Shown: in pieces, positions 6,828 to 13,446 of the stretch | Layout of the letters: the number at the start of each line of letters is the position of its first letter | Position numbering within the stretch: position 1 is the first letter of the stretch | Assembly (NCBI GenBank): GCA_046076025.1 | Contig: JBJTRF010000280.1 | Span: forward strand, 1 to 13,767 | From: UBA668 sp046076025 | Lineage (GTDB): Bacteria; Actinomycetota; Acidimicrobiia; Acidimicrobiales; Ilumatobacteraceae | DNA length: 13,767 nt | Direction of reading: 5' to 3' | The notes under the pieces: model-generated | Database searches by the model: none | What the model saw: the letters and a program-made list of their open reading frames with translations, nothing else | Told to the model about the DNA's origin: nothing | Translations under genes and position numbers: made by a program

Positions 6828-8198
6828 TCACCGCTCCACGATGAGGGCGGTCACCATGTAGCGCATGCCCTCCGGCGTCTCGGCGTGGGTGAGGATGTGG
6901 CAGTGCCATGCCCACACGCCGGGCTCGATGCCCATGTAGAGCACGGTGTAGCGCTCGCCGGGCGCCACGTTGACGGTGTCGGTGGGCCACGGTTCGTCGA
7001 GCGGGATGCCGTCCTTGGCGATCACCCAGCCCATCGGCTGGTGGAGGTGCATCGGATGCGACGTGAGGCCCTCGTTGAGATAGTGCACCATCATCGTCTG
7101 GCCGACGCGCAGCGTGTGCGGCTCGGTGGCCGGGAAGCTCTTGCCGTTGAGGCTGAGGCCGATCGTGCCTGCGTCGTTCAGCACCATGTTGACGACCTTG
7201 GTGGGCTGCTCGGGGTAGCCCTTGTCGATCAACTTCTGCGGCACGGGGATCTCGTCGACGAGGAGGGCGCCGAACATGCCGTTGGGAATCTGCTCCTGGG
7301 CGTTGTGGTGCGAGTGGTAGATGCCCACCGCCGGTCCGACAGCCGTGAAGTCGTAGGTCTTTTCGCCGCCGGGCGGCGTCGGGTGCTCGGTGTAGGGGTC
7401 GACGCCGTCCATCACGTTCGGCACCTGGATGCCGTGGAGGTGCAGCGATGTCGACTCGGGGAGGTTGTTCTTCAGGATGATTCGCACCCTGTCGCCCGTG
7501 TACACCTGGATCGTGGGTGCCGGCACCACGCCGTTGTACGTCCAGGCCCTCACCACCTTGCCGGGCTCGACCTCCCAGTCGACGATCGTGGCGTCGAGGA
7601 CGAACACCTTGGTGCCGTCGGCGAGGATCTCGTCGGGCTCGCGCAGTGCGCCGCCGCCGGTACCCATCGTCGTCACCGGAAACAACTGCGCGCGGCTCAG
7701 CATGGCGGCATCCATCGCCGACCAGTCGATGTGTGCCGTCGGCGTGCCACCGTCGGTGCTGGCGCCGCCCGTGGATGCCGTCGGGGTGACCCGCAGCGTG
7801 CCCACCATGCCAGCGGCCTCGTGGCCCGGCTGGGCGCACAGGAAGGTGTAGTCGCCCTCGGCGACCGGGCCGATCTCCCAGTCGTACATCTGGCCACCCG
7901 GCACGTCGGGACTCTTCAGCCCGAGCTCGCGGATCTCCATGTTGTGGAGCGCGCTGCCCTCGTTGACGAGGTGGAAGATTGCGCCCTGCGGCGGGATCTC
8001 GATCTGGGTGGGCTTGAAGTACAGGTCGCCCATGTTCACGTCGATGGTCGGCTTCGAGCCGCCGCTGCCGGCGGTGCCCGCAGCGGCCTCCGAGCCGTTG
8101 TCGCGTACGCCCAGCACGGCCACCACGAGCGCGGCGAAGCCGGCGAAGAGCGCGAACCAGTTGAGCAGTGAACGATCGTCCTTGTTCATGCTGGCCAT
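6828..8198 (-). CDS. Membrane-anchored multicopper oxidase with extra N-terminal cupredoxin domain
   Basis: 456 residues from ATG 8198. A hydrophobic segment (about 11-31) acts as signal anchor, followed by a Gly/Ser/Ala linker. A plastocyanin-like domain (about 50-138) has type-1 copper ligands H85, C121, H126 and M131 (FLCAQPGHEAAGM). Two further cupredoxin domains carry the four multicopper-oxidase motifs: HLHG (H253, H255), HSH (H295, H297), HPMHLH (H381, H384, H386) and HCHILTH (H432-C433-H434, H438) with likely axial M445. It should oxidise a substrate or metal outside the membrane and reduce oxygen to water; a nitrite reductase-like role is less likely because the trinuclear-site histidines are all present. 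Starts at 8231 (ATG) or 8255 (TTG) are in frame, but 8255 falls inside the DosR-like palindrome and 8231 lies upstream of the predicted start site. Heads an operon with the USP. Confidence 0.92.
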   Translation of the reverse strand: MASMNKDDRSLLNWFALFAGFAALVVAVLGVRDNGSEAAAGTAGSGGSKPTIDVNMGDLYFKPTQIEIPPQGAIFHLVNEGSALHNMEIRELGLKSPDVPGGQMYDWEIGPVAEGDYTFLCAQPGHEAAGMVGTLRVTPTASTGGASTDGGTPTAHIDWSAMDAAMLSRAQLFPVTTMGTGGGALREPDEILADGTKVFVLDATIVDWEVEPGKVVRAWTYNGVVPAPTIQVYTGDRVRIILKNNLPESTSLHLHGIQVPNVMDGVDPYTEHPTPPGGEKTYDFTAVGPAVGIYHSHHNAQEQIPNGMFGALLVDEIPVPQKLIDKGYPEQPTKVVNMVLNDAGTIGLSLNGKSFPATEPHTLRVGQTMMVHYLNEGLTSHPMHLHQPMGWVIAKDGIPLDEPWPTDTVNVAPGERYTVLYMGIEPGVWAWHCHILTHAETPEGMRYMVTALIVER

Positions 8199-8219
8199 GC
8201 TGCGGTTCGATCCGCTGCC

Positions 8220-8225
8220 CCTGTA
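8220..8225 (-). promoter_or_regulatory. Candidate -10 hexamer TACAGG of the multicopper oxidase operon
   Basis: TACAGG on the minus strand predicts a start near 8213, giving a leader of about 15 bases to ATG 8198. There is no -35 consensus. A missing -35 is expected if an activator at the adjacent palindrome recruits polymerase. Confidence 0.35.
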
Positions 8226-8247
8226 GGGCATGAGGGAGGTCGGGCTC

Positions 8248-8261
8248 GGGACCAAAGTCCC
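8248..8261 (-). promoter_or_regulatory. DosR/DevR-box-like palindrome upstream of the multicopper oxidase-USP operon
   Basis: On the minus strand the sequence is GGGACTTTGGTCCC. The published mycobacterial DosR core is GGGACTWWAGTCCC, so 13 of 14 positions agree (A to G at position 12 of the 20-base consensus). In the flanks the following G and A also fit, while the other side does not. The inner arms GGGAC/GTCCC form a perfect inverted repeat. Its centre (8254.5) is about 41-42 bases upstream of the start predicted from the TACAGG hexamer, a classic activator position. Whether a DosR orthologue exists in this genome cannot be seen from the window. Confidence 0.45.
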
Positions 8262-8306
8262 AGTTGCGGCGCGGACCCGTCGGCGGCCGACAGCTCGCCG
8301 TGCGGC

Positions 8307-9476
8307 TCAGGCAGCGGCCAGGCGCCGCACCACCGCCAGCAGGTGCTCGACGTCGGCGGGCTCGTTGTAGCGCGAGATGCCCACGCGCACCACGCCGCCC
8401 GACGCTGCGAGACCGAGCGTCTCGACGACCTCGACCGCGTAGTTGTGGCCATCCCATGCGGCGATGCGCTCGCGGCCGAGTTCCTTGCACACGTCGGCGG
8501 GCGAGTGGCCGGCCACGGTGAATGCTGCGGTGGGCGTGCGCCCGTCGAGGCCGTGGACGCCGTACACGGTGACGCCCGGCGTGGCGAGCAGTCCCTCGAG
8601 CAGCGGTGCGAACAACTCGCGCTCAGCGGCCTCGACGGCGTCCATGCCCTCCTCGAGCAGGAAGCGGGCGGTGGCCTCGATGCCAGCCAGCGCCTCATAG
8701 TTGGGCATGCCGGTCTCCCAGCGGCGCGGGCCGTGGTCGTAGGCAGGCTTCACCTTGAACGCGGGGAGTTCCTCGAGGATCTCGGGGCGCGCCCACAGCA
8801 TCCCGGCGTGCGGCGCATACCACTTGTACGGCGACGACACGAGGGCATCGCAGCCGAGTGCGCCGATGTCGATCCGCCGGTGCGGTGCCAGCGCAACCGC
8901 ATCGATGAACACCCGTGCGCCGACGGCGTGGGCGGCATCGATGATCGGCGCCAGGTCGGGGGCCGTGCCGAGCAGGTTCGAGGCACCGGGCAGGGTCACC
9001 CACCGGGTGCGCTCGTCAATCAGGTCGATCACGTTCGCCGGCGGCAGCGTGCACGTCGCCGCATCGAATGGTGCCAGCACGTGCTCGGCGCCGGCGCCCG
9101 CTGCGGCGAGCCGCCAGGTACTGACATTGGCCTCATGGTCGAGGCGCGTGCCGACGATCCGGTCGCCGGGGCGCAGCGTGGCGCCGACCGCCCGCGAGAA
9201 CGAGAACGTCAGCGTGGTCATGTTGGCACCGAAGACGATGCCCTGCGGATCGGCGCCGAACAGCCGCCCCACCACCTCTCGGGTGCGCGCCTGCAGTGCA
9301 TCGGCCTTCTCGGCCGCAGAGAAGTAGCCGCCACCGCAGCTGTTCGAGCCGTCGCGCAGCCAGTCGGTCATCGCCGTGATCGCCGAGTCGACAACCTGGG
9401 TGCCGGCCGGCCCGTCGAAGCGCGCCCAGCCGTCCTGGGCGCCTGGGAACCGGTGGCGGAGTGAGGTGAAGGTCAT
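8307..9476 (-). CDS. PLP-dependent class-V aminotransferase, cysteine-desulfurase-like (VC1184-type)
   Basis: 389 residues, the full length of fold-type I class-V enzymes. Family signs are FDGPAGTQ (20-27) and the VFGANMTTLTFSFSRA block (81-96). LDHEAN (112-117) includes H114, which stacks on PLP. D192 in VFIDAVALAPH pairs with the pyridine nitrogen, and the Schiff-base lysine is K218 in SSPYKWYAPHAG. The order fits the VC1184 subfamily of cysteine-desulfurase-like proteins. Where IscS/SufS enzymes have the active-site cysteine, this protein reads IAAWDGHNYAVEV with no cysteine, so sulfur transfer from cysteine is doubtful and the real substrate is unknown. No Shine-Dalgarno; TAGTGT six bases before the ATG suggests leaderless translation. 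Separated by 108 bases from the multicopper oxidase start, so not part of that operon. Confidence 0.9.
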   Translation of the reverse strand: MTFTSLRHRFPGAQDGWARFDGPAGTQVVDSAITAMTDWLRDGSNSCGGGYFSAAEKADALQARTREVVGRLFGADPQGIVFGANMTTLTFSFSRAVGATLRPGDRIVGTRLDHEANVSTWRLAAAGAGAEHVLAPFDAATCTLPPANVIDLIDERTRWVTLPGASNLLGTAPDLAPIIDAAHAVGARVFIDAVALAPHRRIDIGALGCDALVSSPYKWYAPHAGMLWARPEILEELPAFKVKPAYDHGPRRWETGMPNYEALAGIEATARFLLEEGMDAVEAAERELFAPLLEGLLATPGVTVYGVHGLDGRTPTAAFTVAGHSPADVCKELGRERIAAWDGHNYAVEVVETLGLAASGGVVRVGISRYNEPADVEHLLAVVRRLAAA

Positions 9477-9482
9477 GGCACG

Positions 9483-9488
9483 ACACTA
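9483..9488 (-). promoter_or_regulatory. -10 hexamer TAGTGT of the aminotransferase gene (leaderless)
   Basis: TAGTGT on the minus strand is followed by exactly six bases before the ATG at 9476, so the predicted transcription start is the start codon. Same geometry as the Rieske and GH16 genes. Confidence 0.5.
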
Positions 9489-9597
9489 TGTGAGGAGCGC
9501 TCGACCCGAGCAGTGCCGGTCGACGTCGGCGGCGCCCGACGTGCAGCGTCGCTGGTGGCGGCATCGGGCAACCCCTCTCGCTGCAGCGAACCGGCGA

Positions 9598-9867
9598 TCA
9601 GCCCTGCTTGGCCGCCTGCTTGGCGAGCCGCTTCGCCGTCCGGCCGGAGGGGCGGATCGTGCGGTGGTCGAGGTCGCCCACTTCGATGCCGTTGTCGAAC
9701 AGCACCCGGTAGCGCTGCCAGTTGAAGCCGTTGGCGAGGATGACCTTGCCGGTGGTGCCAACGGGCACGTCGTAGATGTCGGCGATGCTCTCGACGCGAT
9801 CGCCGATGCGCAGCGAGAGCTGGTCGGCGTGCGGCGTGGCGAGGGCGTGCGGCTTCCAGAACGTCAT
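9598..9867 (-). CDS. Small SH3-like protein of unknown function
   Basis: 89 residues. The central part (about 18-72) reads LSLRIGDRVESIADIYDVP, GTTGKVILANGFNWQRYRVLFDNG, GDLDHRTI. The alternating G-x-G-K-V, W-x-R-Y-x-V-x-F-D-N-G pattern suggests a small beta-barrel of the SH3/KOW type. The C-terminal 17 residues are basic (RTAKRLAKQAAKQG), which could bind nucleic acid, though this is inference. No signal peptide or membrane segment. It is divergent from tig across 180 bases and lies 121 bases upstream of the aminotransferase on the same strand. The ATG at 9867 is chosen because upstream extension runs antisense through tig; a CAGACT hexamer precedes it by six bases. Confidence 0.72.
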   Translation of the reverse strand: MTFWKPHALATPHADQLSLRIGDRVESIADIYDVPVGTTGKVILANGFNWQRYRVLFDNGIEVGDLDHRTIRPSGRTAKRLAKQAAKQG

Positions 9868-9873
9868 GCGCAC

Positions 9874-9879
9874 AGTCTG
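9874..9879 (-). promoter_or_regulatory. Possible -10 hexamer CAGACT of the SH3-like gene (leaderless)
   Basis: CAGACT keeps the key A at position 2 and T at position 6 and stands exactly six bases before ATG 9867. It is weaker than the other four hexamers and is called mainly because the geometry is the same. Confidence 0.3.
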
Positions 9880-10032
9880 CCCGATGGGCGCCGTGCGGGC
9901 CGCACTCCCGGGAGATGGAGGCAGCGGCCCGGGGCCGGCTCCATGCGAGGGGCACGGTGGCGCGGTCGCCGGGCCGCCCGGATTGGCGCTGCGGCCGCCG
10001 TCGCGCCCCGCAAGGTTCAGGGGAGCGACGGG

Positions 10033-10038
10033 TAGAGT
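10033..10038 (+). promoter_or_regulatory. -10 hexamer TAGAGT of the tig-clpP operon
   Basis: TAGAGT ends nine bases before the GTG start of tig, predicting a leader of only zero to three bases. No Shine-Dalgarno precedes the GTG. I looked for HspR (HAIR) and CIRCE elements in the 180-base upstream gap and found none. Confidence 0.5.
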
Positions 10039-10047
10039 CGTCGCCCT

Positions 10048-11478
10048 GTGAAGAGCTCCATCCAGACCATCGACGACCCTCGCACCGAGCAGGCCGACGA
10101 CTCGGGCGAGCAGGCGGCGCCTCGGCAGCTGGTGAAGCTGTCGGTCGTCGTCGAGTCCGACGAGTTCGCCGCCGACATCGACCGTGCGTTCAAGAAGATC
10201 GCCCGCCAGGTGCGCTTGCCCGGCTTCCGCCCCGGCAAGGCGCCGCGCAAGGTGCTCGAGGCGCACGTCGGGATCGACGCAGCCCGCGGCGAGGCCATCA
10301 ACGACGCGCTGCCCGTCTACCTGGCCAAGGCGGTGCGCGAGCACGACATCGACCTCATCGCCACCCCCGAGGTCGAGCTCACGTCTGGCATGGAGGGCGG
10401 CGACGTGCAGTTCGACGCCGTCTGCGAGGTGCGCCCGGTCATCACCGTTCCCGGCTACGGCGGTCTGCGCGTCGAACTGCCCACTCCGCACGCCACCGAT
10501 GCCGAGGTCGACGAGGCCGTCGAAGCCGAGCGGCGCCGCAACGGCACGCTCGTGCTCGTCGGCCGCCCGGCCGGCATGGGCGACCACGTCACTCTCGACC
10601 TGTCGGCGTCGCGCGACGGCGAGCCGGTGCCCGGGCTCAACACCGAGGACTGGGTGTACGAGGTGGGCAAGGGCTGGGTCGCCGCGAGCTTCGACGGATT
10701 CCTCGTCGGCGCTTCGGCGGGTGCCGAACTGTCGTTCACCGACACGCCCTCGGGCACCGAGATCCCCGCCGACTTCACCGTGAAGGTGTCGGCCGTGCAG
10801 GAGATGGTGCTGCCCGAGGTCACCGACGAGTGGGTCGCCGAGCACGTCGCCGAGCACGACTCAGTGGCCGCGTGGCGCGACTCGATCGCCGCCCGACTGG
10901 GCGATGCACGCCTCAACCAGGCGCGCAACGTGTTCATCGAGCGGCTCACGTCGGCACTGGCCGACCTGGTCGACGCCCCGGTTCCCCAGAGCATGGTGAA
11001 CGGCGACCTGCAGGCACGCGTGCAGAACACCGTCCGCCAGTTTCAGGTTCAGGGCATCTCGATCGAGCAACTGCTGCAGATCACCGGCCAGTCGGAGGCG
11101 CAGTTCGTCGGGCAACTCCGCGACCAGTCGGTGAAGGCGGTCAAGGTCGACCTCGCGCTGCGCGCCGTGGCACTGGCCGAGGGCATGCAGGTGTCCGACG
11201 ACGACCTCGAGCGCGAGTACCGCCAGATCGGGCTCCGCTCGAACCAGAAGGCCAGTCAGGTGCAGCGCGCCTACGAGCAGAACGATGCCGTCACCGACCT
11301 GATCTCGATGCTGCTGAAGAACAAGGCGCTCGACTGGCTCGTCGAGCATGTCGAGATCGTCGACACCGAGGGTGCGCCCATCGAGCGCACGCTGCTGATC
11401 GGCGAGCGACCCGACGACGATCACGACCATCACGATCACGACCATCACGACCACGACGGTCACGACCACGAGCACTGA
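10048..11478 (+). CDS. tig: Trigger factor, ribosome-associated chaperone/prolyl isomerase
   Basis: 476 residues. The ribosome-docking loop is GFRPGKAP (59-66). The FKBP-like isomerase domain spans about 175-262 (GDHVTLDLSASRDGE to FTVKVSAVQE), and the helical chaperone arms make up about 263-450. It binds nascent chains at the ribosome exit and assists folding. The GTG start gives MKSSIQTI, matching the usual actinobacterial N-terminus (MKSTVE-like); an acidic stretch of about 18 residues (9-26) is inserted before the strand QLVKLSVVVES. The last 21 residues (456-476) hold ten His and nine Asp, a likely metal-binding tail not found in the usual trigger factor. First gene of tig-clpP-clpX; six bases separate its stop from clpP. 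Confidence 0.96.
   Translation: MKSSIQTIDDPRTEQADDSGEQAAPRQLVKLSVVVESDEFAADIDRAFKKIARQVRLPGFRPGKAPRKVLEAHVGIDAARGEAINDALPVYLAKAVREHDIDLIATPEVELTSGMEGGDVQFDAVCEVRPVITVPGYGGLRVELPTPHATDAEVDEAVEAERRRNGTLVLVGRPAGMGDHVTLDLSASRDGEPVPGLNTEDWVYEVGKGWVAASFDGFLVGASAGAELSFTDTPSGTEIPADFTVKVSAVQEMVLPEVTDEWVAEHVAEHDSVAAWRDSIAARLGDARLNQARNVFIERLTSALADLVDAPVPQSMVNGDLQARVQNTVRQFQVQGISIEQLLQITGQSEAQFVGQLRDQSVKAVKVDLALRAVALAEGMQVSDDDLEREYRQIGLRSNQKASQVQRAYEQNDAVTDLISMLLKNKALDWLVEHVEIVDTEGAPIERTLLIGERPDDDHDHHDHDHHDHDGHDHEH
11413..11475 (+). repeat. GAC/CAC codon repeat encoding a His/Asp-rich tail of trigger factor
   Basis: Low-complexity alternation of GAC/GAT and CAC/CAT codons encodes residues 456-476 (DDDHDHHDHDHHDHDGHDHEH pattern). 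Probably grew by slippage or unequal exchange. Comparable tails occur on the metallochaperone SlyD and on HypB. Confidence 0.85.
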
Positions 11479-11484
11479 GGCACC

Positions 11485-12105
11485 ATGTCCGGCTACCAGA
11501 TTCCCAGCGTCGTCGAGCAGACCAGCCGCGGCGAGCGCGGCTACGACCTCTACAGCCGACTGCTGCGCGACAACATCATCTGGCTCGACACGCAGATCGA
11601 CGACGCGTCGGCCAGCCTCACCTGCGCCAAGCTGGTGTACCTCGAGAGCGAGAATCCCGACAAGGACATCAGCATCTACATCAACAGCCCTGGCGGCGAC
11701 ATCTCGGCGATGTTCGCGATCTACGACACGATGCAGTTCATCAAGAACGACATCGCCACGATCTGCCTCGGCCAGGCGGCGTCGGCCGCCGCCGTGCTGC
11801 TGGCGGCCGGCACCAAGGGCAAGCGCCTGGCGCTCCCGCACAGCCGCATCCTCCTGCATCAGCCCTACGGCCAGGTCGGCTACGGCCAGGTCACCGATCT
11901 CGAGCTGGCAGCCAAGGAAATCCTGCGGATGCGCGACCTGCTCGAGGAAATCCTCGCCCGCCACACGGGCCAGCCCATCGACCGGATCCACACCGATACC
12001 GACCGCGACTTCGTGATGGAAGCATCCGAGGCCCTCGCGTATGGCATCATCGACGATGTCATCTCGTCGAGGCAGTCGGTGGACCGCACCGGTCCCATCC
12101 GCTGA
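11485..12105 (+). CDS. clpP: ATP-dependent Clp protease proteolytic subunit
   Basis: 206 residues, standard ClpP length. The serine-protease triad is S100 in GQAASAAAVLLAAG, H125 in LPHSRILLHQP, and Asp at about 175 in DTDRDFVM. The conserved INSPGGDISAMFAIYDTM strand-helix (66-83) is also present. It forms a double heptameric chamber that degrades proteins fed by ClpX or ClpC. The ATG overlaps a GAGG ribosome-binding site formed partly by the tig stop codon (TGAGG), six bases after tig, so the two are co-transcribed. Only one clpP is present between tig and clpX, whereas mycobacteria and streptomycetes carry two in tandem. The short N-terminus (about 15 residues before the first conserved block) may be processed. 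Confidence 0.97.
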   Translation: MSGYQIPSVVEQTSRGERGYDLYSRLLRDNIIWLDTQIDDASASLTCAKLVYLESENPDKDISIYINSPGGDISAMFAIYDTMQFIKNDIATICLGQAASAAAVLLAAGTKGKRLALPHSRILLHQPYGQVGYGQVTDLELAAKEILRMRDLLEEILARHTGQPIDRIHTDTDRDFVMEASEALAYGIIDDVISSRQSVDRTGPIR

Positions 12106-12134
12106 CCCTGTCGATCTGACGCTGTCTCGTACCG

Positions 12135-12142
12135 AAGGGGAG
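12135..12142 (+). promoter_or_regulatory. Shine-Dalgarno AAGGGGAG that fixes the GTG start of clpX
   Basis: A strong ribosome-binding site four bases before the GTG at 12147, within the 41-base clpP-clpX gap. Confidence 0.8.
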
Positions 12143-12146
12143 CACC

Positions 12147-13427
12147 GTGGCGAAATTCGGCGACACCGGCGAACTGCTGAAGTGCTCGTTCTGCGGCAAG
12201 TCGCAGAAGCAGGTCAAGAAGCTCATCGCCGGTCCCGGCGTCTACATCTGCGACGAGTGCATCGACCTCTGCAACGAGATCATCGAGGAGGAGCTCACCG
12301 AGTCGGGCGAGATGCGCTTCGACGAGCTGCCCACCCCGCGCGAGATCCGCACCTTCCTTGACGACTACGTGGTCGGCCAGGAGGAAGCCAAGAAGATCCT
12401 CTCGGTCGCCGTCTACAACCACTACCGCCGCATCCAGTACCAGCAGACCGCTGGCGTGGGGCGGCGTGACGAGGTCGAGCTGTCGAAGAGCAACATCCTG
12501 CTGCTCGGCCCCACCGGGTGCGGCAAGACGCACCTCGCCCAGACGCTGGCCCGACTGCTCAACGTGCCGTTCGCAGTGGCCGATGCCACGGCCCTCACCG
12601 AGGCCGGCTACGTCGGCGAGGATGTCGAGAACATCCTGCTGAAGCTCATCCAGGCCGCCGACTTCGACGTGAAGAAGGCCGAGACGGGCATCATCTACAT
12701 CGACGAGATCGACAAGATCGCCCGCAAGAGCGAGAACCCCTCCATCACGCGCGACGTCTCGGGCGAGGGCGTGCAGCAGGCTCTGCTGAAGATCCTCGAG
12801 GGCACGGTGGCGTCAGTGCCACCCCAGGGCGGCCGCAAGCACCCGCACCAGGAATTCATTCAGATCGACACCACCAACGTGCTGTTCATCTGCGGTGGCG
12901 CATTCGCCGGCCTCGAGCAGATCATCGAGTCGCGCATCGGCCACAAGGGCGTCGGCTTCAACGGCGTGGTCCGCAGCAAGGTCGACCGCGATCCGGGCGA
13001 GCTGTTCGCGCAGGTGCAGCCCGAAGACCTGCTCAAGTTCGGCATGATCCCCGAGTTCATCGGCCGCCTGCCCATGGTGGGCGCCGTGCGCAGCCTCGAC
13101 CGCGAGGCGCTGATGAAGATCCTCACCGAGCCGAAGAACTCGCTGGTGAAGCAGTTCCGCAAGATGTTCGAGTTCGAGGACGTCGACCTCGAGTTCACGC
13201 GCGAGGCGCTCGAGTCGATCGCCGACCTGGCACTGGTGCGCGGCACCGGCGCCCGCGGTCTGCGCGCTATCCTCGAGGACGTGTTGCTCGCCACCATGTA
13301 CGAACTTCCGGGCCGCACCGACGTGGGCCGCGTCGTCATCGACGCCGAGACCGTCACCGCGAAGTCGCAGCCGGCGATGGTGCCGCGCGAGCCGGTCACC
13401 AAGCGTCCGCGCCGCCAGGCGAGCTGA
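12147..13427 (+). CDS. clpX: ATP-dependent Clp protease ATP-binding subunit ClpX
   Basis: 426 residues, typical ClpX length. The N-terminal zinc-binding domain has C13-x2-C16 and C35-x2-C38. The AAA+ domain has Walker A GPTGCGKT (121-128), the pore loop GYVGED (154-159) and Walker B IIYIDEIDK (D186, E187). The RKH pore loop (GRKHPHQE) and the ClpP-docking IGF-type loop (here VGF in GHKGVGFNG) follow. The C-terminal lid includes LVRGTGARGLRAILED (sensor-2 Arg). It unfolds tagged substrates and threads them into ClpP. Start GTG with a strong ribosome-binding site; GTG is preferred because no closer ATG exists before the zinc finger. Downstream folC follows after 19 bases and may be co-transcribed. 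Confidence 0.97.
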   Translation: MAKFGDTGELLKCSFCGKSQKQVKKLIAGPGVYICDECIDLCNEIIEEELTESGEMRFDELPTPREIRTFLDDYVVGQEEAKKILSVAVYNHYRRIQYQQTAGVGRRDEVELSKSNILLLGPTGCGKTHLAQTLARLLNVPFAVADATALTEAGYVGEDVENILLKLIQAADFDVKKAETGIIYIDEIDKIARKSENPSITRDVSGEGVQQALLKILEGTVASVPPQGGRKHPHQEFIQIDTTNVLFICGGAFAGLEQIIESRIGHKGVGFNGVVRSKVDRDPGELFAQVQPEDLLKFGMIPEFIGRLPMVGAVRSLDREALMKILTEPKNSLVKQFRKMFEFEDVDLEFTREALESIADLALVRGTGARGLRAILEDVLLATMYELPGRTDVGRVVIDAETVTAKSQPAMVPREPVTKRPRRQAS

Positions 13428-13446
13428 CAACCCGAACGCGGCCACG

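Noticed and set aside
7908..7924. GGGACT followed by AGCCC, resembling a second DosR-like site
   Set aside because: Arms are imperfect and one base too far apart, and it lies within the multicopper oxidase coding region.
8199..8255. In-frame upstream starts for the multicopper oxidase (ATG 8231, TTG 8255)
   Set aside because: TTG 8255 is inside the DosR-like palindrome and ATG 8231 lies upstream of the predicted transcription start. Neither has a ribosome-binding site. ATG 8189 remains possible.
9905..9914. CTCCCGGGAG palindrome in the tig/SH3-like divergent gap
   Set aside because: Short GC palindromes are expected by chance at this base composition, and it is not placed sensibly relative to either -10 hexamer. 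The 180-base gap shows no HAIR or CIRCE element.
9868..10857. Upstream extension of the SH3-like frame to 10857 on the minus strand
   Set aside because: It runs antisense through tig, whose coding identity is certain; a high-GC shadow frame.
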